Part shown: in pieces, positions 20,494 through 29,369 of the stretch
Layout of the letters: each line of letters begins with the position of its first letter
How positions within the stretch are numbered: the stretch's first letter is position 1
NCBI GenBank assembly: GCA_963773335.1
Contig: CAVZAT010000004.1
Location: 124,001-188,000, forward strand
Reading direction: 5' to 3'
DNA length: 64,000 nt
Source: UBA4742 sp963773335
GTDB taxonomy: Bacteria > Actinomycetota > Acidimicrobiia > Acidimicrobiales > Acidimicrobilacustridaceae
Program-made: the position numbers and the translations under genes
Notes under the pieces: generated by a model
The model's input: the letters and a program-made list of their open reading frames with translations, nothing else
Databases searched by the model: none
Told to the model about the DNA's origin: nothing

Positions 20494-20509
20494 GCGGCCG
20501 GCTGGGCGC

Positions 20510-22160
20510 TCAGCTCGTGCCTGCCACGTCGCTGGGGACCAGGATGGAGACCGACTGGGCCGGCATCGTGTACAGGAAGGCGTTCTGCGCCTTGGTGTTG
20601 ATGGCGCCCGCGGCCACCGGGGCGGCGCTGGCGCTGGTGATCGTGTACACCTTGGCCGAGTAGAAGACCTCCTCGGCGGTCAGGTCGATGGCGGCCGTCG
20701 TGGCCGTGGTCGCCTTGTTGATGGCGATGAAGACCAGTTGGTTGTGGTTGGCCGCGTTCATCGACGCGTAGACCGAGGCGGTCGACGGATCGCTGCTGGT
20801 GGCCTCGATCGACGTGTCACCGAACGATCCGCCGTTGCCGTCGAAGTTGCGGAAGGCTTCGAAGGCGGCGCTGGAGAAGGTCTCGTTGCTGAACAGGGGC
20901 CAGTAGGCGGCGGCGGTGACGCCCTGCTGACCGAAGATCCCGAGCACGTCGGCGTCGGCGATGGCCCCGCTGATCTCGCTGCCCCCGCCGTAGTCCCACT
21001 CGCTGATCGACAGACCCGTGCCCGGGTAGTCGTTGGCGATCTTGGCCTGGAGTCCGGGGAGCAGGTCGATCGGGCCGTGCAGGACGTCGTTGGTGATCCA
21101 GCTGTTCTCCACATATGACGGGTCCCACAGCGAACGGGGGGCCTGTTCGCGGGCGGCCACCTCGGCCGCGCCGTCGCCGGAGGCGTCGTTGGTGATCCGG
21201 TTGCCGCCGCCGGTGGCCTCCGGGTACCAGTGGACGTCGAGGTCGTCGACCAGCCGCTCGCCGGCCGCGGTGGAGTCGGCCTTCATCTGCCCGAGGTACC
21301 AGTCCACGAAGTTGCCGTCGGCGGCCGCGTCGCTGGCGTTCTGGAGGTTGGTGAACCCCTCCCAGCCGTAGTTGACCGGTCCGACGACCTTGACCGAGGG
21401 CCACACGGCCTTTACCGCCTTGGCGTAGGTGGCGTCGCGCTGGGCCAGCTCGGCGTAGGTCACCGCCGCCGGGTGCACCTCGGGATGGGTGGAGCTCCAC
21501 AGATCAGGCTCGTTGTCGAGCTGGATCATGGTGGGCGTGCCGGGCACGGCCTGTTTGAGCCAGTTCACGAACTCGTCCTGGTACACCTTGCCGTCGGTCG
21601 TGCTGGGGGTGAGCGAGAAGGCTGATCCCTTGGTCGGGAGGTTCTGGTCGAAGTGCAGCGCCAGGTAGTCGGGGGTGTTCTGGATGTTGCACTCGGGCCC
21701 CCTCGTCGCCGGCCACGTGGTCGACGATCGGGATGGTGACCAGCGCGGTGGCTCCGGCGTTGCGGGTCATGGTCAGCGTGGGCTTGATGGCGTCGCCGGG
21801 CGTGGTGGACGAGCTCAGGTAGTTGTCGTTCTCGTAGCAGTAGTCGCTGCCGGCGTTGGAGGCGTTGGTCTCCCAGTTGTAGGCGGTCCAGCGGTTGCCG
21901 CCCAGCCGCACGAGGGTGGCTCGGGTGGCCGACAGCTGCGCCGCGCTGGGCGAGTTGAGACCGTAGATGAGCGGGGAGATGGCGCGGTTCGCCTGGCTGG
22001 TGTCAATGGTCAGGGTGACCTGGGCGCTGCCCGGGTCACCCGGAGTGAACAGGCAGCCGGTGCAGGCCATGAGCCCGACCACCAGGGCACCGATGAGCGC
22101 GCCTCGTCCCAGGCGGGCACGCCGTGTACCGGCCCGGGCGACTCCGCTCGCATGGGTCAT
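20510..22160 (-). CDS. GH44 endoglucanase/xyloglucanase lipoprotein
   Basis: About 549 residues from ATG 22160. The N-terminus is basic, then LGRGALIGALVVGLMACTGC, a lipoprotein signal peptide with LMAC as probable lipobox, so the enzyme is anchored outside the membrane. The catalytic domain keeps the GH44 motifs ISPLIYGLNSPS, TLVRLGGNRWTAYNWE, MIQLDNEPDLWSSTHPE with the acid/base Glu, and LSISEWDYGGGSEISG with the nucleophile Glu. A C-terminal beta domain ends VSILVPSDVAG. One frame break near 21700, in a C-run. GH44 enzymes cut cellulose, xyloglucan and mannan; no carbohydrate-binding module is seen. Confidence 0.88.
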
Positions 22161-22229
22161 AGGACCTAGATCGTCGGTCCCACCAGCGGACTTGAGCAAG
22201 CGGCCGGGGCACCGACGACGATAGGCGCC

Positions 22230-22892
22230 ATGGCCGAACCCAAGTCCTTCCACCTGAGCGCTGAGATCCACGCCTACCTGATGGCGCACAGCTCGGCGGT
22301 CGACGAGATCCAGGCCGATCTGATCGCCGAGACCGAGAAGGCCACCGGGGGTTTCGCCCGCATGCAGATCTCGCCCGAACAGGGCATCTTCATGACTCTG
22401 CTGACCCGGGCGGTGCGCGCCCGCCAGGCCGTGGAGGTGGGCACCTTCACGGGCTACTCGTCGCTGGCGGTGGCCCGCGGCCTGCCCGACGACGGCCACC
22501 TGCTGTGCTGCGACGTGAGCGAGGAGTGGACCGCCATCGCCCGTCGCTACTGGGAGCGGGCCGGCGTCGCCGATCGCATCACGCTCGAGATCGGGCCGGC
22601 CGCCGAGACCCTGGCTGCCCTCGACCCCGAGCCGCGCTTCGACCTCGCCTTCATCGACGCGGACAAGACCGGCTACCAGCGCTACTTCGACGAGCTGGTG
22701 CCCCGCATGCACGCCGGCGGGCTGATCCTGGTGGACAACGTGCTGTGGTCGGGCAACGTCATCGATCCGGCAGACACGTCGGAGGACACGGAGGCCCTGC
22801 GGGCCTTCAACGACCACGTGGTGGCCGATCCCCGGGTGGACTGCGTGATGCTGGCGGTGGGTGACGGCCTCAGCATCATCGCCAAGCGCTGA
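22230..22892 (+). CDS. Class I SAM O-methyltransferase (CCoAOMT-like)
   Basis: 220 residues. The cation-dependent caffeoyl-CoA/catechol O-methyltransferase family is recognised by SPEQGIFMTLLTRAVRARQA, VEVGTFTGYSSLAVARGL (SAM loop), FDLAFIDADKTGYQRYF with metal-binding Asp, and GGLILVDNVLWSGNVIDP. The acceptor is probably a vicinal diol or phenol. Many actinobacteria carry such a gene alone. The stop is three bases from the convergent gluQ stop. Confidence 0.9.
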   Translation: MAEPKSFHLSAEIHAYLMAHSSAVDEIQADLIAETEKATGGFARMQISPEQGIFMTLLTRAVRARQAVEVGTFTGYSSLAVARGLPDDGHLLCCDVSEEWTAIARRYWERAGVADRITLEIGPAAETLAALDPEPRFDLAFIDADKTGYQRYFDELVPRMHAGGLILVDNVLWSGNVIDPADTSEDTEALRAFNDHVVADPRVDCVMLAVGDGLSIIAKR

Positions 22893-22895
22893 GCT

Positions 22896-23816
22896 TCAGC
22901 AGTCCTCGAGGCGCCACGGCTCCCGGCTGAGCGCAGCGGGATCGAAGCGCCGGACCAGCTCGTGGGCCGGTACCTGCTCTCCGGGTGCGATCAGGCCCAG
23001 GCTGGCGGCCAGGAGGGTGCGCACCTGGTCGGGCGTCTCGCCTCGCGCCCGGCGATGGGCCAGGGTGACGGCGCCGTCGCGCTTGGCCAGGCGCTCACCG
23101 TCGGGTCCGAGCACGAGCGGCACGTGGGCGTAGCCGGGCGGGCGGATCCCCAACAGGTGGGCCAGGTGCACCTGGCGGGGTGTGGAGCTCAGCAGGTCGT
23201 CGCCGCGCACCACCTCACCGATGCCCTGGGCGTCGTCATCCACCACCACGGCCAGGTTGTAGGCGGCGACACCGTCGTTGCGGCGCAACACCAGGTCGTC
23301 CACCACCGCGGTGACCGGTCCGCAGAGCCGGTCGACCACCGTCACCTCGGCTCCGCCGGCAGCGCAGGCGCAGCGCGGCGGGTCGACCGCTGGCCTCGCG
23401 CTGGCGGCGCTGCTGCGCGCGTCAGGTCCCGGCAGGTGCCCGGGTAGGCGCCGGCGGGTTGCGCCGAAGGCGTCGGCGGATGGGGCGCGAGGGTGGCGTC
23501 GCGGATCTCGCGGCGCGTGCACCAGCACGGGTAGGTCAGCCCGGCACGCGACCAAGCGGTCGATGGCCTGAGCGAACCGTTCGGCGTGTTGGCACTGGCG
23601 GGTCACCGGTCCATCCCAGTCCAGACCCAGCGCGGCCAGGTCCTCGAGCTGGCCTCGGCCGTGGCGCTCGAACGACGAGGCGGGGTCGAGGTCTTCCATG
23701 CGCATCCGGAACGACGACCCGCCCCAGCGGGCGAACAACCAGGCGGCCAGCGCGGTGCGCAGGTTGCCGAGGTGCAGCGGCGCGGTGGGGCTGGGGGCGA
23801 AGCGGCCGTCAGGCAT
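22896..23816 (-). CDS. gluQ: Glutamyl-Q tRNA(Asp) synthetase
   Basis: About 306 residues. Truncated glutamyl-tRNA synthetase paralogue that attaches glutamate to queuosine in tRNA-Asp. It has RFAPSPTAPLHLGNLRTALA (HIGH-like), MRMEDLDPASSFERHG, VVRGDDLLSSTPRQVHL and ERLAKRDGAVTL (KMSKS-like), and no anticodon-binding domain. Two apparent indels between 23370 and 23560 move the zinc-binding section to another frame, where TYPCWCTRREIRDA and YPGTCRD are readable, and then back. Overall length is normal. Confidence 0.9.
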   Translation of the reverse strand: MPDGRFAPSPTAPLHLGNLRTALAAWLFARWGGSSFRMRMEDLDPASSFERHGRGQLEDLAALGLDWDGPVTRQCQHAERFAQAIDRLVACRADLPVLVHAPRDPRRHPRAPSADAFGATRRRLPGHLPGPDARSSAASARPAVDPPRCACAAGGAEVTVVDRLCGPVTAVVDDLVLRRNDGVAAYNLAVVVDDDAQGIGEVVRGDDLLSSTPRQVHLAHLLGIRPPGYAHVPLVLGPDGERLAKRDGAVTLAHRRARGETPDQVRTLLAASLGLIAPGEQVPAHELVRRFDPAALSREPWRLEDC

Positions 23817-23837
23817 CGCGGCATCGTTGCATGCCCC

Positions 23838-23843
23838 TAGCAT
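23838..23843 (+). promoter_or_regulatory. -10 box of the MarR-family gene
   Basis: TAGCAT, six bases before GTG 23850; leaderless layout. Confidence 0.55.
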
Positions 23844-23849
23844 GGACAG

Positions 23850-24338
23850 GTGACCGACGTGAAGTGGCTCGACGACGAGGAGCAGCGGACCTGGCGCATC
23901 TGGCTGCGCCATTCGTTGCTGCTGTTCGATCGCCTGGATGCCGAGCTGCGACACGGCCACGGCGTCGGGCTGGCCGACTACGAGATCCTGGTGCAGCTCT
24001 CGGAGGCCCCCGAGCATCGGTTGCGCATGAGCGAGCTGGCCTCTCAGGCCCTGGTGTCACGCAGCCGCCTGACCCATCGGGTCGATCGCCTGGTGGCCGA
24101 CGGCCTGGTCGAGCGTCGTCCCTGCCCCACCGACCGCCGCGGCCTGTTCGCGGTGCTCAGCCCCCGAGGTGAGGAGCTGTTGTCCCAGGCCGCGCCCACT
24201 CACGTCAACGGCGTGCGCCGCTACGCCATCGATCCGCTGTCGGCGGACACCCGCCGGGCCATGACCGAGGAGCTGGTCGCCCCGCTGGCCGACCTCGAGG
24301 CGCAGGGAGCCACCATCAACTGCCCGGGTTCCGACTGA
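23850..24338 (+). CDS. MarR family transcriptional regulator
   Basis: 162 residues. Winged-helix core: LADYEILVQLSEAPEHRLRM, SELASQALVSRSRLTHRVDR (recognition helix) and LVADGLVERRPCPTDRRGLF (wing), flanked by dimerisation helices. The ligand and targets are not evident. Neither flanking gene is a classical divergent target; the convergent DUF2264 gene overlaps its end by 23 bp. GTG at 23859 is an alternative start. Confidence 0.9.
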   Translation: MTDVKWLDDEEQRTWRIWLRHSLLLFDRLDAELRHGHGVGLADYEILVQLSEAPEHRLRMSELASQALVSRSRLTHRVDRLVADGLVERRPCPTDRRGLFAVLSPRGEELLSQAAPTHVNGVRRYAIDPLSADTRRAMTEELVAPLADLEAQGATINCPGSD

Positions 24339-26304
24339 TCGATCGCAGCCGACCCCGAAGGTGTCGAGCCGCCTTTCGTGCCGCCTGACCCGGCCGGGGT
24401 AGTCGGCGGGCGGTCCGAGCGGAAAGGCCGGTGGCGGCGGCCACGGGGGCCGATCGCCGGGGCGCACGCCGGTCGAGCAGCGACCACACCGCGTCGGGCA
24501 CCGCAGGGGGATCGTCCCATGCGTCGATCCCGCGTGGGCCCGCGCCCAGCACCAGACAGACCAGGTCGTGGGTCCCGACGCCGATGGTGTCGGTGAGCAG
24601 CGGCACGCGGGTGGCGGGCCACTCGAGGTTGCTGTTTGGGCTGCCAGGTCGGACCTCGGGCCGGCGGCGCCCGCGGCGGGCGAGGATGCCGGATCGGCCC
24701 CGCGGTGACGTCACCACCGCCCCGTCCGCCGCGACCCGGTCGTGGTGGGTGGCCCCACCCGCGGGGTCGGGGTCGAGCCCCAGGGCGAAGCCGAACTCGC
24801 GGGCGGTGATCCGGCGCCCGGCCCGGATGCGATGGGCACGACCGTGCCAGGGAGCCTGCCCCCACACCACCGTGTCCACCACCACGTCGGGCCAGGGGCG
24901 CCAGCGCGAGGCGATGAGCTCTCCCACCACCTCGACCCGCTCGGGCGTCCCCCGTTGGCGCTGGTCGCCCTCGCCGTCGACCAGCCACAGCGTCGAGTCG
25001 CCGGTCCCGTTCAGGTCAGACCGCACCACGTCCAGGCTGAAGCCGAAGCGGGACGAGTACGCCAGACGCTGGTACTTGGCCGCGCCGTCGCTCAGCCAAG
25101 CGGGAACCGGCTGGCCACCGGTGACGGCCAGCACCTGCTCGTCGTCGCGGCTGAGCACGAGGCCCGGGACGGACTGCACCATCGGGCCGTTGACCGGCGA
25201 CTGGGGAGCCTCTCGGGTCTGCCAGAACGGATGGTCTGCGGCCACGGCCAGGGCCAGGAAAGCCTTCATGGCCCAATAGGGCGAGCCCGGTGAGCTGTAG
25301 CCCTCGGCCAGGCGAGGATTGCCGTAGCGGTAGCCGATGCTCAGCACGCCGTCACGGTCGGTGATGGGACGGCCCGACCAGTGGCGCAGGTTCCGGAGGT
25401 AGAGGCCCTTGACCTGCCCCCATGGCAGCGCCTCGACGTCGGCCAGGGCCAGGGCGCCCCAGAAGGCGGCCTGGGCGAAGCGGTAGGTCATCGACCGTCC
25501 GAAGGCCAATGCGGCACCATCCGGGGCGAACCAGTGCTGGAGGTCCGCGGCGAAGCGTTCGGCTCGCTGGGAGAAGCGCGCCGACTGATCGGCGTCGCCC
25601 AGACCCGAAGCGGCGTAGACCAGCCCGTAGGTGTGGAACGCGAACGCGCCGTACCAGTCGAATCGACCGGCGGCCCCATCGCGGTACCAGCCGTCGCCCT
25701 GGTACAGGGCGTCGATGCCCTCGAGAGCCTCGACGTGGGCCCGGCGGTCGTAGTCCACCCCGACTCGGGCCAGCCCGAGGTCGACCAGGACGCGGAAGAA
25801 GAGCCAGTTGTTCGCCATGATGTCGCACCCGTCGATGGCCGAGAGCCACGCGGCCAAGCGGTCACGGGCGCCGGGCTCCAACGGGTCCCACACCTGGTCG
25901 GGGGCCAGCAGCAGAGCGGTACCCACCGCCGCGGCCTCCACGGCACGCTGGTCGTTGTCGACGATCGGGCCCCAGTACTCGGGATGGCTGGGATCGGTCC
26001 CGGCGATCAGCCCGTCCCGGATCCGGTCCCAGTGGTCGAAGTGACCACCGCCGGCGTGGAGCGGGGCCAGGCCCCACAGCGGCCGGGCGAAGCCCTCGAG
26101 CTCGGCGGCGGCGGGATCGAAGCTGGCGCCGGCCGGTCCCAACCGGGCCCGGGCCCCACCGGGGCTGAGATGGGCCAGCAGCGGGTGATAGCAGTCGCGT
26201 GCCGCTCGTTGGACGTCCTCGCGGGTGCGCAGTGGGTTGCCGGCCAGCGGGTTGGCGCTGCCAGTGACGGCATCGCCCCCGGCATCGATGATCAGCTCTG
26301 TCAT
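24316..26304 (-). CDS. DUF2264 domain protein
   Basis: 662 residues, intact. The N-terminal two thirds is an alpha-barrel-like region with DUF2264 features: NPLRTREDVQRAARDCYHPL, HLSPGGARARLG, GFARPLWGLAPL, NNWLFFRVLVDLGL, GDGWYRDG, FDWYGAFAFHTYGLVYA and GSPYWAMKAFLALA. The C-terminal part is beta-rich. These proteins resemble the (alpha/alpha)6 barrels of polysaccharide lyases and unsaturated-glycan hydrolases, and some sit in glycan-use loci. No signal peptide. The GH44 gene 2 kb away could supply oligosaccharides, but they are not co-transcribed. Confidence 0.85.
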   Translation of the reverse strand: MTELIIDAGGDAVTGSANPLAGNPLRTREDVQRAARDCYHPLLAHLSPGGARARLGPAGASFDPAAAELEGFARPLWGLAPLHAGGGHFDHWDRIRDGLIAGTDPSHPEYWGPIVDNDQRAVEAAAVGTALLLAPDQVWDPLEPGARDRLAAWLSAIDGCDIMANNWLFFRVLVDLGLARVGVDYDRRAHVEALEGIDALYQGDGWYRDGAAGRFDWYGAFAFHTYGLVYAASGLGDADQSARFSQRAERFAADLQHWFAPDGAALAFGRSMTYRFAQAAFWGALALADVEALPWGQVKGLYLRNLRHWSGRPITDRDGVLSIGYRYGNPRLAEGYSSPGSPYWAMKAFLALAVAADHPFWQTREAPQSPVNGPMVQSVPGLVLSRDDEQVLAVTGGQPVPAWLSDGAAKYQRLAYSSRFGFSLDVVRSDLNGTGDSTLWLVDGEGDQRQRGTPERVEVVGELIASRWRPWPDVVVDTVVWGQAPWHGRAHRIRAGRRITAREFGFALGLDPDPAGGATHHDRVAADGAVVTSPRGRSGILARRGRRRPEVRPGSPNSNLEWPATRVPLLTDTIGVGTHDLVCLVLGAGPRGIDAWDDPPAVPDAVWSLLDRRAPRRSAPVAAATGLSARTARRLPRPGQAARKAARHLRGRLRSISRNPGS

Positions 26305-26344
26305 CGGGTCGAGCCTGCCACACCGAGTCCCCTGGCCGGCATGC

Positions 26345-26350
26345 CAGAAT
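26345..26350 (+). promoter_or_regulatory. -10 box of argJ
   Basis: CAGAAT, six bases before ATG 26357; leaderless layout. Confidence 0.45.
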
Positions 26351-26356
26351 CGGCAG

Positions 26357-27523
26357 ATGCCGATGACCCCCTGGCCTGCAGGCTTTCGCGCCCACGTGGG
26401 ATCGATCGGCATCAAAGGGGCGGGCGACGACATGGTGGTGCTGGCCGCCGAGGGGCCGGTGCCGGCCGCCGCGGTGTTCACCCGGAGCCGGTTCGAGGGT
26501 CCCAGCGTCACCATCAGCCGCCAGCACGTGGCCGATGGCCGGCTCCAGGCCGTCGTGGTCATCGCTCGCAACGCCAACGTGGCCACCGGGGAGCAGGGCC
26601 GGCTCGATGCCACCGAGGTGGTGACGTCTGTGGCCTCGGCCATCGGGGCCACACCCGATGACGTGGCGATCGCCTCCACCGGGGTGATCGGCCGGCCCTA
26701 CCCCATGGATCGCGTGCGGGCGCATCTGGCCGACCTGGCCGCCGCCGACCCGCCACTACCGGTCGAGGTGGCCGAGCCCGTGGCCCGGGCCATGATGACC
26801 ACCGACACCGTGGCCAAGGTGGCCGCGGCCACGGTGGGACCGGCCCGCGTCGTCGGGGTGGCCAAGGGCGTGGGCATGATCGAGCCCGACATGGCCACGC
26901 TCATCGCCGTGTTCTGCACCGACGCCGAGGTGGACCCCACCGATCTCGATGCCACCTTCCGTCGGGTGATCGACCGCACGCTGAACGCGTTGAGCATCGA
27001 CACCGACACCTCCACCAGCGACACCGCGGTCATCATGGCCAGCGGCCGGGCCGGCCCGGTCGGACTGGGGGCCTTCGAGGCGGCGCTGGATCAGGTGGCG
27101 CTCGACCTGACCCGACAGATCGCAGCCGACGGAGAGGGTGCCACCACCCTCATGGAGGTGCGGGTCACCGGGGCCCGAGACGACGCCCAGGCCAAGCGGG
27201 TGGGCAAATCGGTGGTGAACTCCCCGTTGGTCAAGACCGCCGTGCACGGCGCCGACCCGAACTGGGGCCGGGTGGCGATGGCCATCGGCAAGTGCGCGAC
27301 CGACACCGACATCGACCCCGGCCACGTCACCATCGGCTTCGGCGAACAGGAGGTGTACCCGCACCTGCTCGACGACGAGTCCCTGGCCGGCCTGAGCACG
27401 TACCTGGCCGGCGACGAGGTGGTGATCACCGTGGATCTCGGCATCGCGGAGGGCGCCTTCACCGTGTACGGCTGCGACCTGACCGACGGCTACGTCCGGA
27501 TCAACGCCGACTACACCACCTGA
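26357..27523 (+). CDS. argJ: ArgJ-family ornithine/glutamate acetyltransferase
   Basis: 388 residues. ArgJ moves an acetyl group from N-acetylornithine to glutamate, and in some organisms also from acetyl-CoA. It self-cleaves before a threonine, here Thr181 in KGVGMIEPDMATLIAVFCTD (A-T junction). Other motifs: IASTGVIGRPYPM, SDTAVIMASG, GEGATTLMEVRVTGARDDAQ, VGKSVVNSPLVKTAVHGADP and NWGRVAMAIGK. No other arginine gene is present, which is unusual because argJ is normally in an arg operon. It may be a paralogue with a different acyl donor. An in-frame ATG at 26363 is also possible. Confidence 0.88.
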   Translation: MPMTPWPAGFRAHVGSIGIKGAGDDMVVLAAEGPVPAAAVFTRSRFEGPSVTISRQHVADGRLQAVVVIARNANVATGEQGRLDATEVVTSVASAIGATPDDVAIASTGVIGRPYPMDRVRAHLADLAAADPPLPVEVAEPVARAMMTTDTVAKVAAATVGPARVVGVAKGVGMIEPDMATLIAVFCTDAEVDPTDLDATFRRVIDRTLNALSIDTDTSTSDTAVIMASGRAGPVGLGAFEAALDQVALDLTRQIAADGEGATTLMEVRVTGARDDAQAKRVGKSVVNSPLVKTAVHGADPNWGRVAMAIGKCATDTDIDPGHVTIGFGEQEVYPHLLDDESLAGLSTYLAGDEVVITVDLGIAEGAFTVYGCDLTDGYVRINADYTT

Positions 27524-27533
27524 GCTAGGTTCG

Positions 27534-27560
27534 ACAGACCTGACGAGGCGTCAGAAGTGT
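27534..27560. promoter_or_regulatory. Candidate operator: 27-bp imperfect palindrome
   Basis: Core CTGACG-AGG-CGTCAG, flanked after three unmatched bases by ACA on the left and TGT on the right, so 9 of 12 pairs match. It ends 27 bases before the GTG of the gene at 27588, the first of a catabolic gene run, a usual place for a TetR-type repressor site. No regulator gene is adjacent. Confidence 0.5.
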
Positions 27561-27587
27561 CTTCGTCGACACCATCTAGGGGGAACC

Positions 27588-28700
27588 GTGCTCTCGTCCT
27601 GGGACGACTATCCGGTGCACCAGGTGGCGGAACCGATCCGCCATGCGGGCACCAGCGATCGCAACTTCTACGACCGCTACTACTTCAACCTGCACGGCTC
27701 GACCGACGAGCTGTTCCTGATCATGGGCCTGGGCCAGTACCCGAACCTGGCCGTGTCGGATGCCTTCACGCTGGTGCGCCGGGGCACCGAGCACCGGGTG
27801 GTGCGCTCGTCGCGAGAGCTCGTCGACCGGGCCGAGACCTCGGTGGGGCCGCTGCGCGTCGAGGTGATCGAGCCGCTGCAGTCGGTCCGGGTGGTGCTCG
27901 AGCCAAACGAATGGGGTGTCTCCTACGACCTGCGCTGGGACGGGGCCAGCCCGGCCTACGAGGAGCCCCGCCACTACATCCGCAAGCACGGCCGGGTGCT
28001 GTTCGACACCATGCGCTTCGCCCAGACCGGCACCTGGAGCGGCCAGATCCGCCTCGACGACGACGTCATCGAGGTCACCCCGGACCGGTGGAAGGGCACC
28101 CGCGACCGCTCCTGGGGCGTGCGACCTGTGGGCGAGGCCGAGGCTCCGGGCGTCCACGCCGACGACCCCTCGGTGTCGGGGATGTGGAACTACGCACCCA
28201 TGCAGTTCGACGACTACTCCATCCTGTACATGGTGCAGGAGCCCGACACGCCCGCGGGCGGTCCGGTCGAGCGGGTCATGAACGAGGCCGTCAAGATCTG
28301 GCACGATCCCCAGCGCCCGCCCGAGTGGCTGGGTGCCCCCGACCACCGGCACACCTTCGTGCCCGGCACCCGCATGATCTCCTCCTCGGTGCTGTTGTTC
28401 CCCGACGCGCCCGGCGGCCCGCTCGAGGTGGAGGTCACCCCCATGATCGACAGCCACATCGGCATCGGCACCGGCTACGGCCTCGATGCCGACTGGAAGC
28501 ACGGGGCCTGGCAGGGGCCCCTGGTGGTCCAGGGCCTCTCCCTCGACACCGAGGCGGACAAGGACCGGTTCTTCGGGATCGTGGACGCCGTGGCCCGGTT
28601 CGAGACCAGCGACGGCGAGGTGGGCTACGGCCTGCACGAGTACATGTTCCTGGGCCCCTATGCCCGGTACGGCTTCACCAGCTTCATGGACGTGCCCTGA
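27588..28700 (+). CDS. CrtC/AttH-like hypothetical protein
   Basis: 370 residues from GTG after AGGGGGAACC. Not clearly recognised. Length and sequence (DRNFYDRYYFNLHGSTDELF, RHYIRKHGRVLFDT, GTWSGQIRLD, KGTRDRSWGVRP, GYGLHEYMFLGPYARYGFTS) recall the two-lipocalin-like-domain hydroxyneurosporene hydratase/AttH group found in actinobacterial steroid and terpenoid gene clusters. No signal peptide. The stop overlaps the next start as TGATG, so it is coupled to the epoxide-hydrolase-like gene, supporting a lipid or terpenoid pathway. The function is inference. Confidence 0.65.
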   Translation: MLSSWDDYPVHQVAEPIRHAGTSDRNFYDRYYFNLHGSTDELFLIMGLGQYPNLAVSDAFTLVRRGTEHRVVRSSRELVDRAETSVGPLRVEVIEPLQSVRVVLEPNEWGVSYDLRWDGASPAYEEPRHYIRKHGRVLFDTMRFAQTGTWSGQIRLDDDVIEVTPDRWKGTRDRSWGVRPVGEAEAPGVHADDPSVSGMWNYAPMQFDDYSILYMVQEPDTPAGGPVERVMNEAVKIWHDPQRPPEWLGAPDHRHTFVPGTRMISSSVLLFPDAPGGPLEVEVTPMIDSHIGIGTGYGLDADWKHGAWQGPLVVQGLSLDTEADKDRFFGIVDAVARFETSDGEVGYGLHEYMFLGPYARYGFTSFMDVP

Positions 28701-29180
28701 TGGCCGCCGCCGAGTCCGGGCTCACCCCCGACGAGATGCGCGACCTGGCCGAGCGCTTCTGGCACACGCTCTACGTGGAGCGCGACCTCGACGCGGTGGG
28801 ATCGATGTTCGCCCTCGACGGGTTCTACACCGACGTGCCCATCGACGATGGGGGCGCCATCGGCCCGGCGCAGATCGCGGCGCCGCCTGCGCATCGGCTT
28901 CGAGCCGGTCCAGTCCTTCGACCATGCCATCGAGCGCATCGTGGTGGAGGGCGACACCGTGATCACCGAGCACGCCGAGACGTGGCACTTCGACGATCAC
29001 ACCTCGGTGACCCTGCCGTTCGTGTCGGTGCAGGAGGTGGGGCCCGACGGCCTGCTGAGGCTGTGGCGGGACTACTCGAACATGGACACCCTGCTGTCGG
29101 GCGCGCCGGAGTGGTGGATCACCCACATCATGAGCCAGCCCCCGCTGGCCGATCTGGCCGAGCCGGGAACGCCGCTATGA
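28700..29180 (+). CDS. SnoaL/limonene-epoxide-hydrolase-like protein
   Basis: About 159 residues with a frame break near 28885. The fold is the NTF2-like cone: LAERFWHTLYVERDLDAVGS, FYTDVPIDDGGAIGP, ERIVVEGDTVITEHAETWHF, LPFVSVQEV, LLRLWRDYSNMDTLL and WWITHI. The LWRDY motif and VITEHAETW with charged residues resemble limonene-1,2-epoxide hydrolase relatives in actinobacterial sterol or terpene loci. The start overlaps the upstream stop, and the stop overlaps the start of the enoyl-CoA hydratase remnant as ATGA. Confidence 0.75.
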
Positions 29181-29369
29181 GCCCCGTCCTGGTCGATCAA
29201 CCGTCGACCTCACGTCACTCAGACCACGCTCAACCGGCCCGAGCGGCTGAACGCCAAGCCCATCGACCTGGTCATCGAGCTGCACGACGCGCTGGCCGCC
29301 GCGACCCGTTCGGCTGAACCGTTCATCTGGCCGTCAGCTGGAAGTGGCAGCATGAGGTCATGCACCTGA
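29177..29369 (+). pseudogene. N-terminal remnant of an enoyl-CoA hydratase
   Basis: ATG 29177 begins MSPVLVDQ. After one frame change near 29205 the sequence TQTTLNRPERLNAKPIDLV, then IELHDALAAA, is the unmistakable first strand and helix of the crotonase family. Homology ends after about 45 residues; a short unrelated tail stops at 29369, inside the phospholipase gene that starts at 29360. About 200 residues, including the oxyanion hole and catalytic glutamates, are missing, so it cannot be active. It was evidently the third gene of the operon begun at 27588. Confidence 0.7.

Noticed and set aside
23459..24172. Plus-strand open frame opposite gluQ
   Set aside because: Arg/Gly-rich antisense translation without motifs; the opposite strand has the full GluQ signatures.
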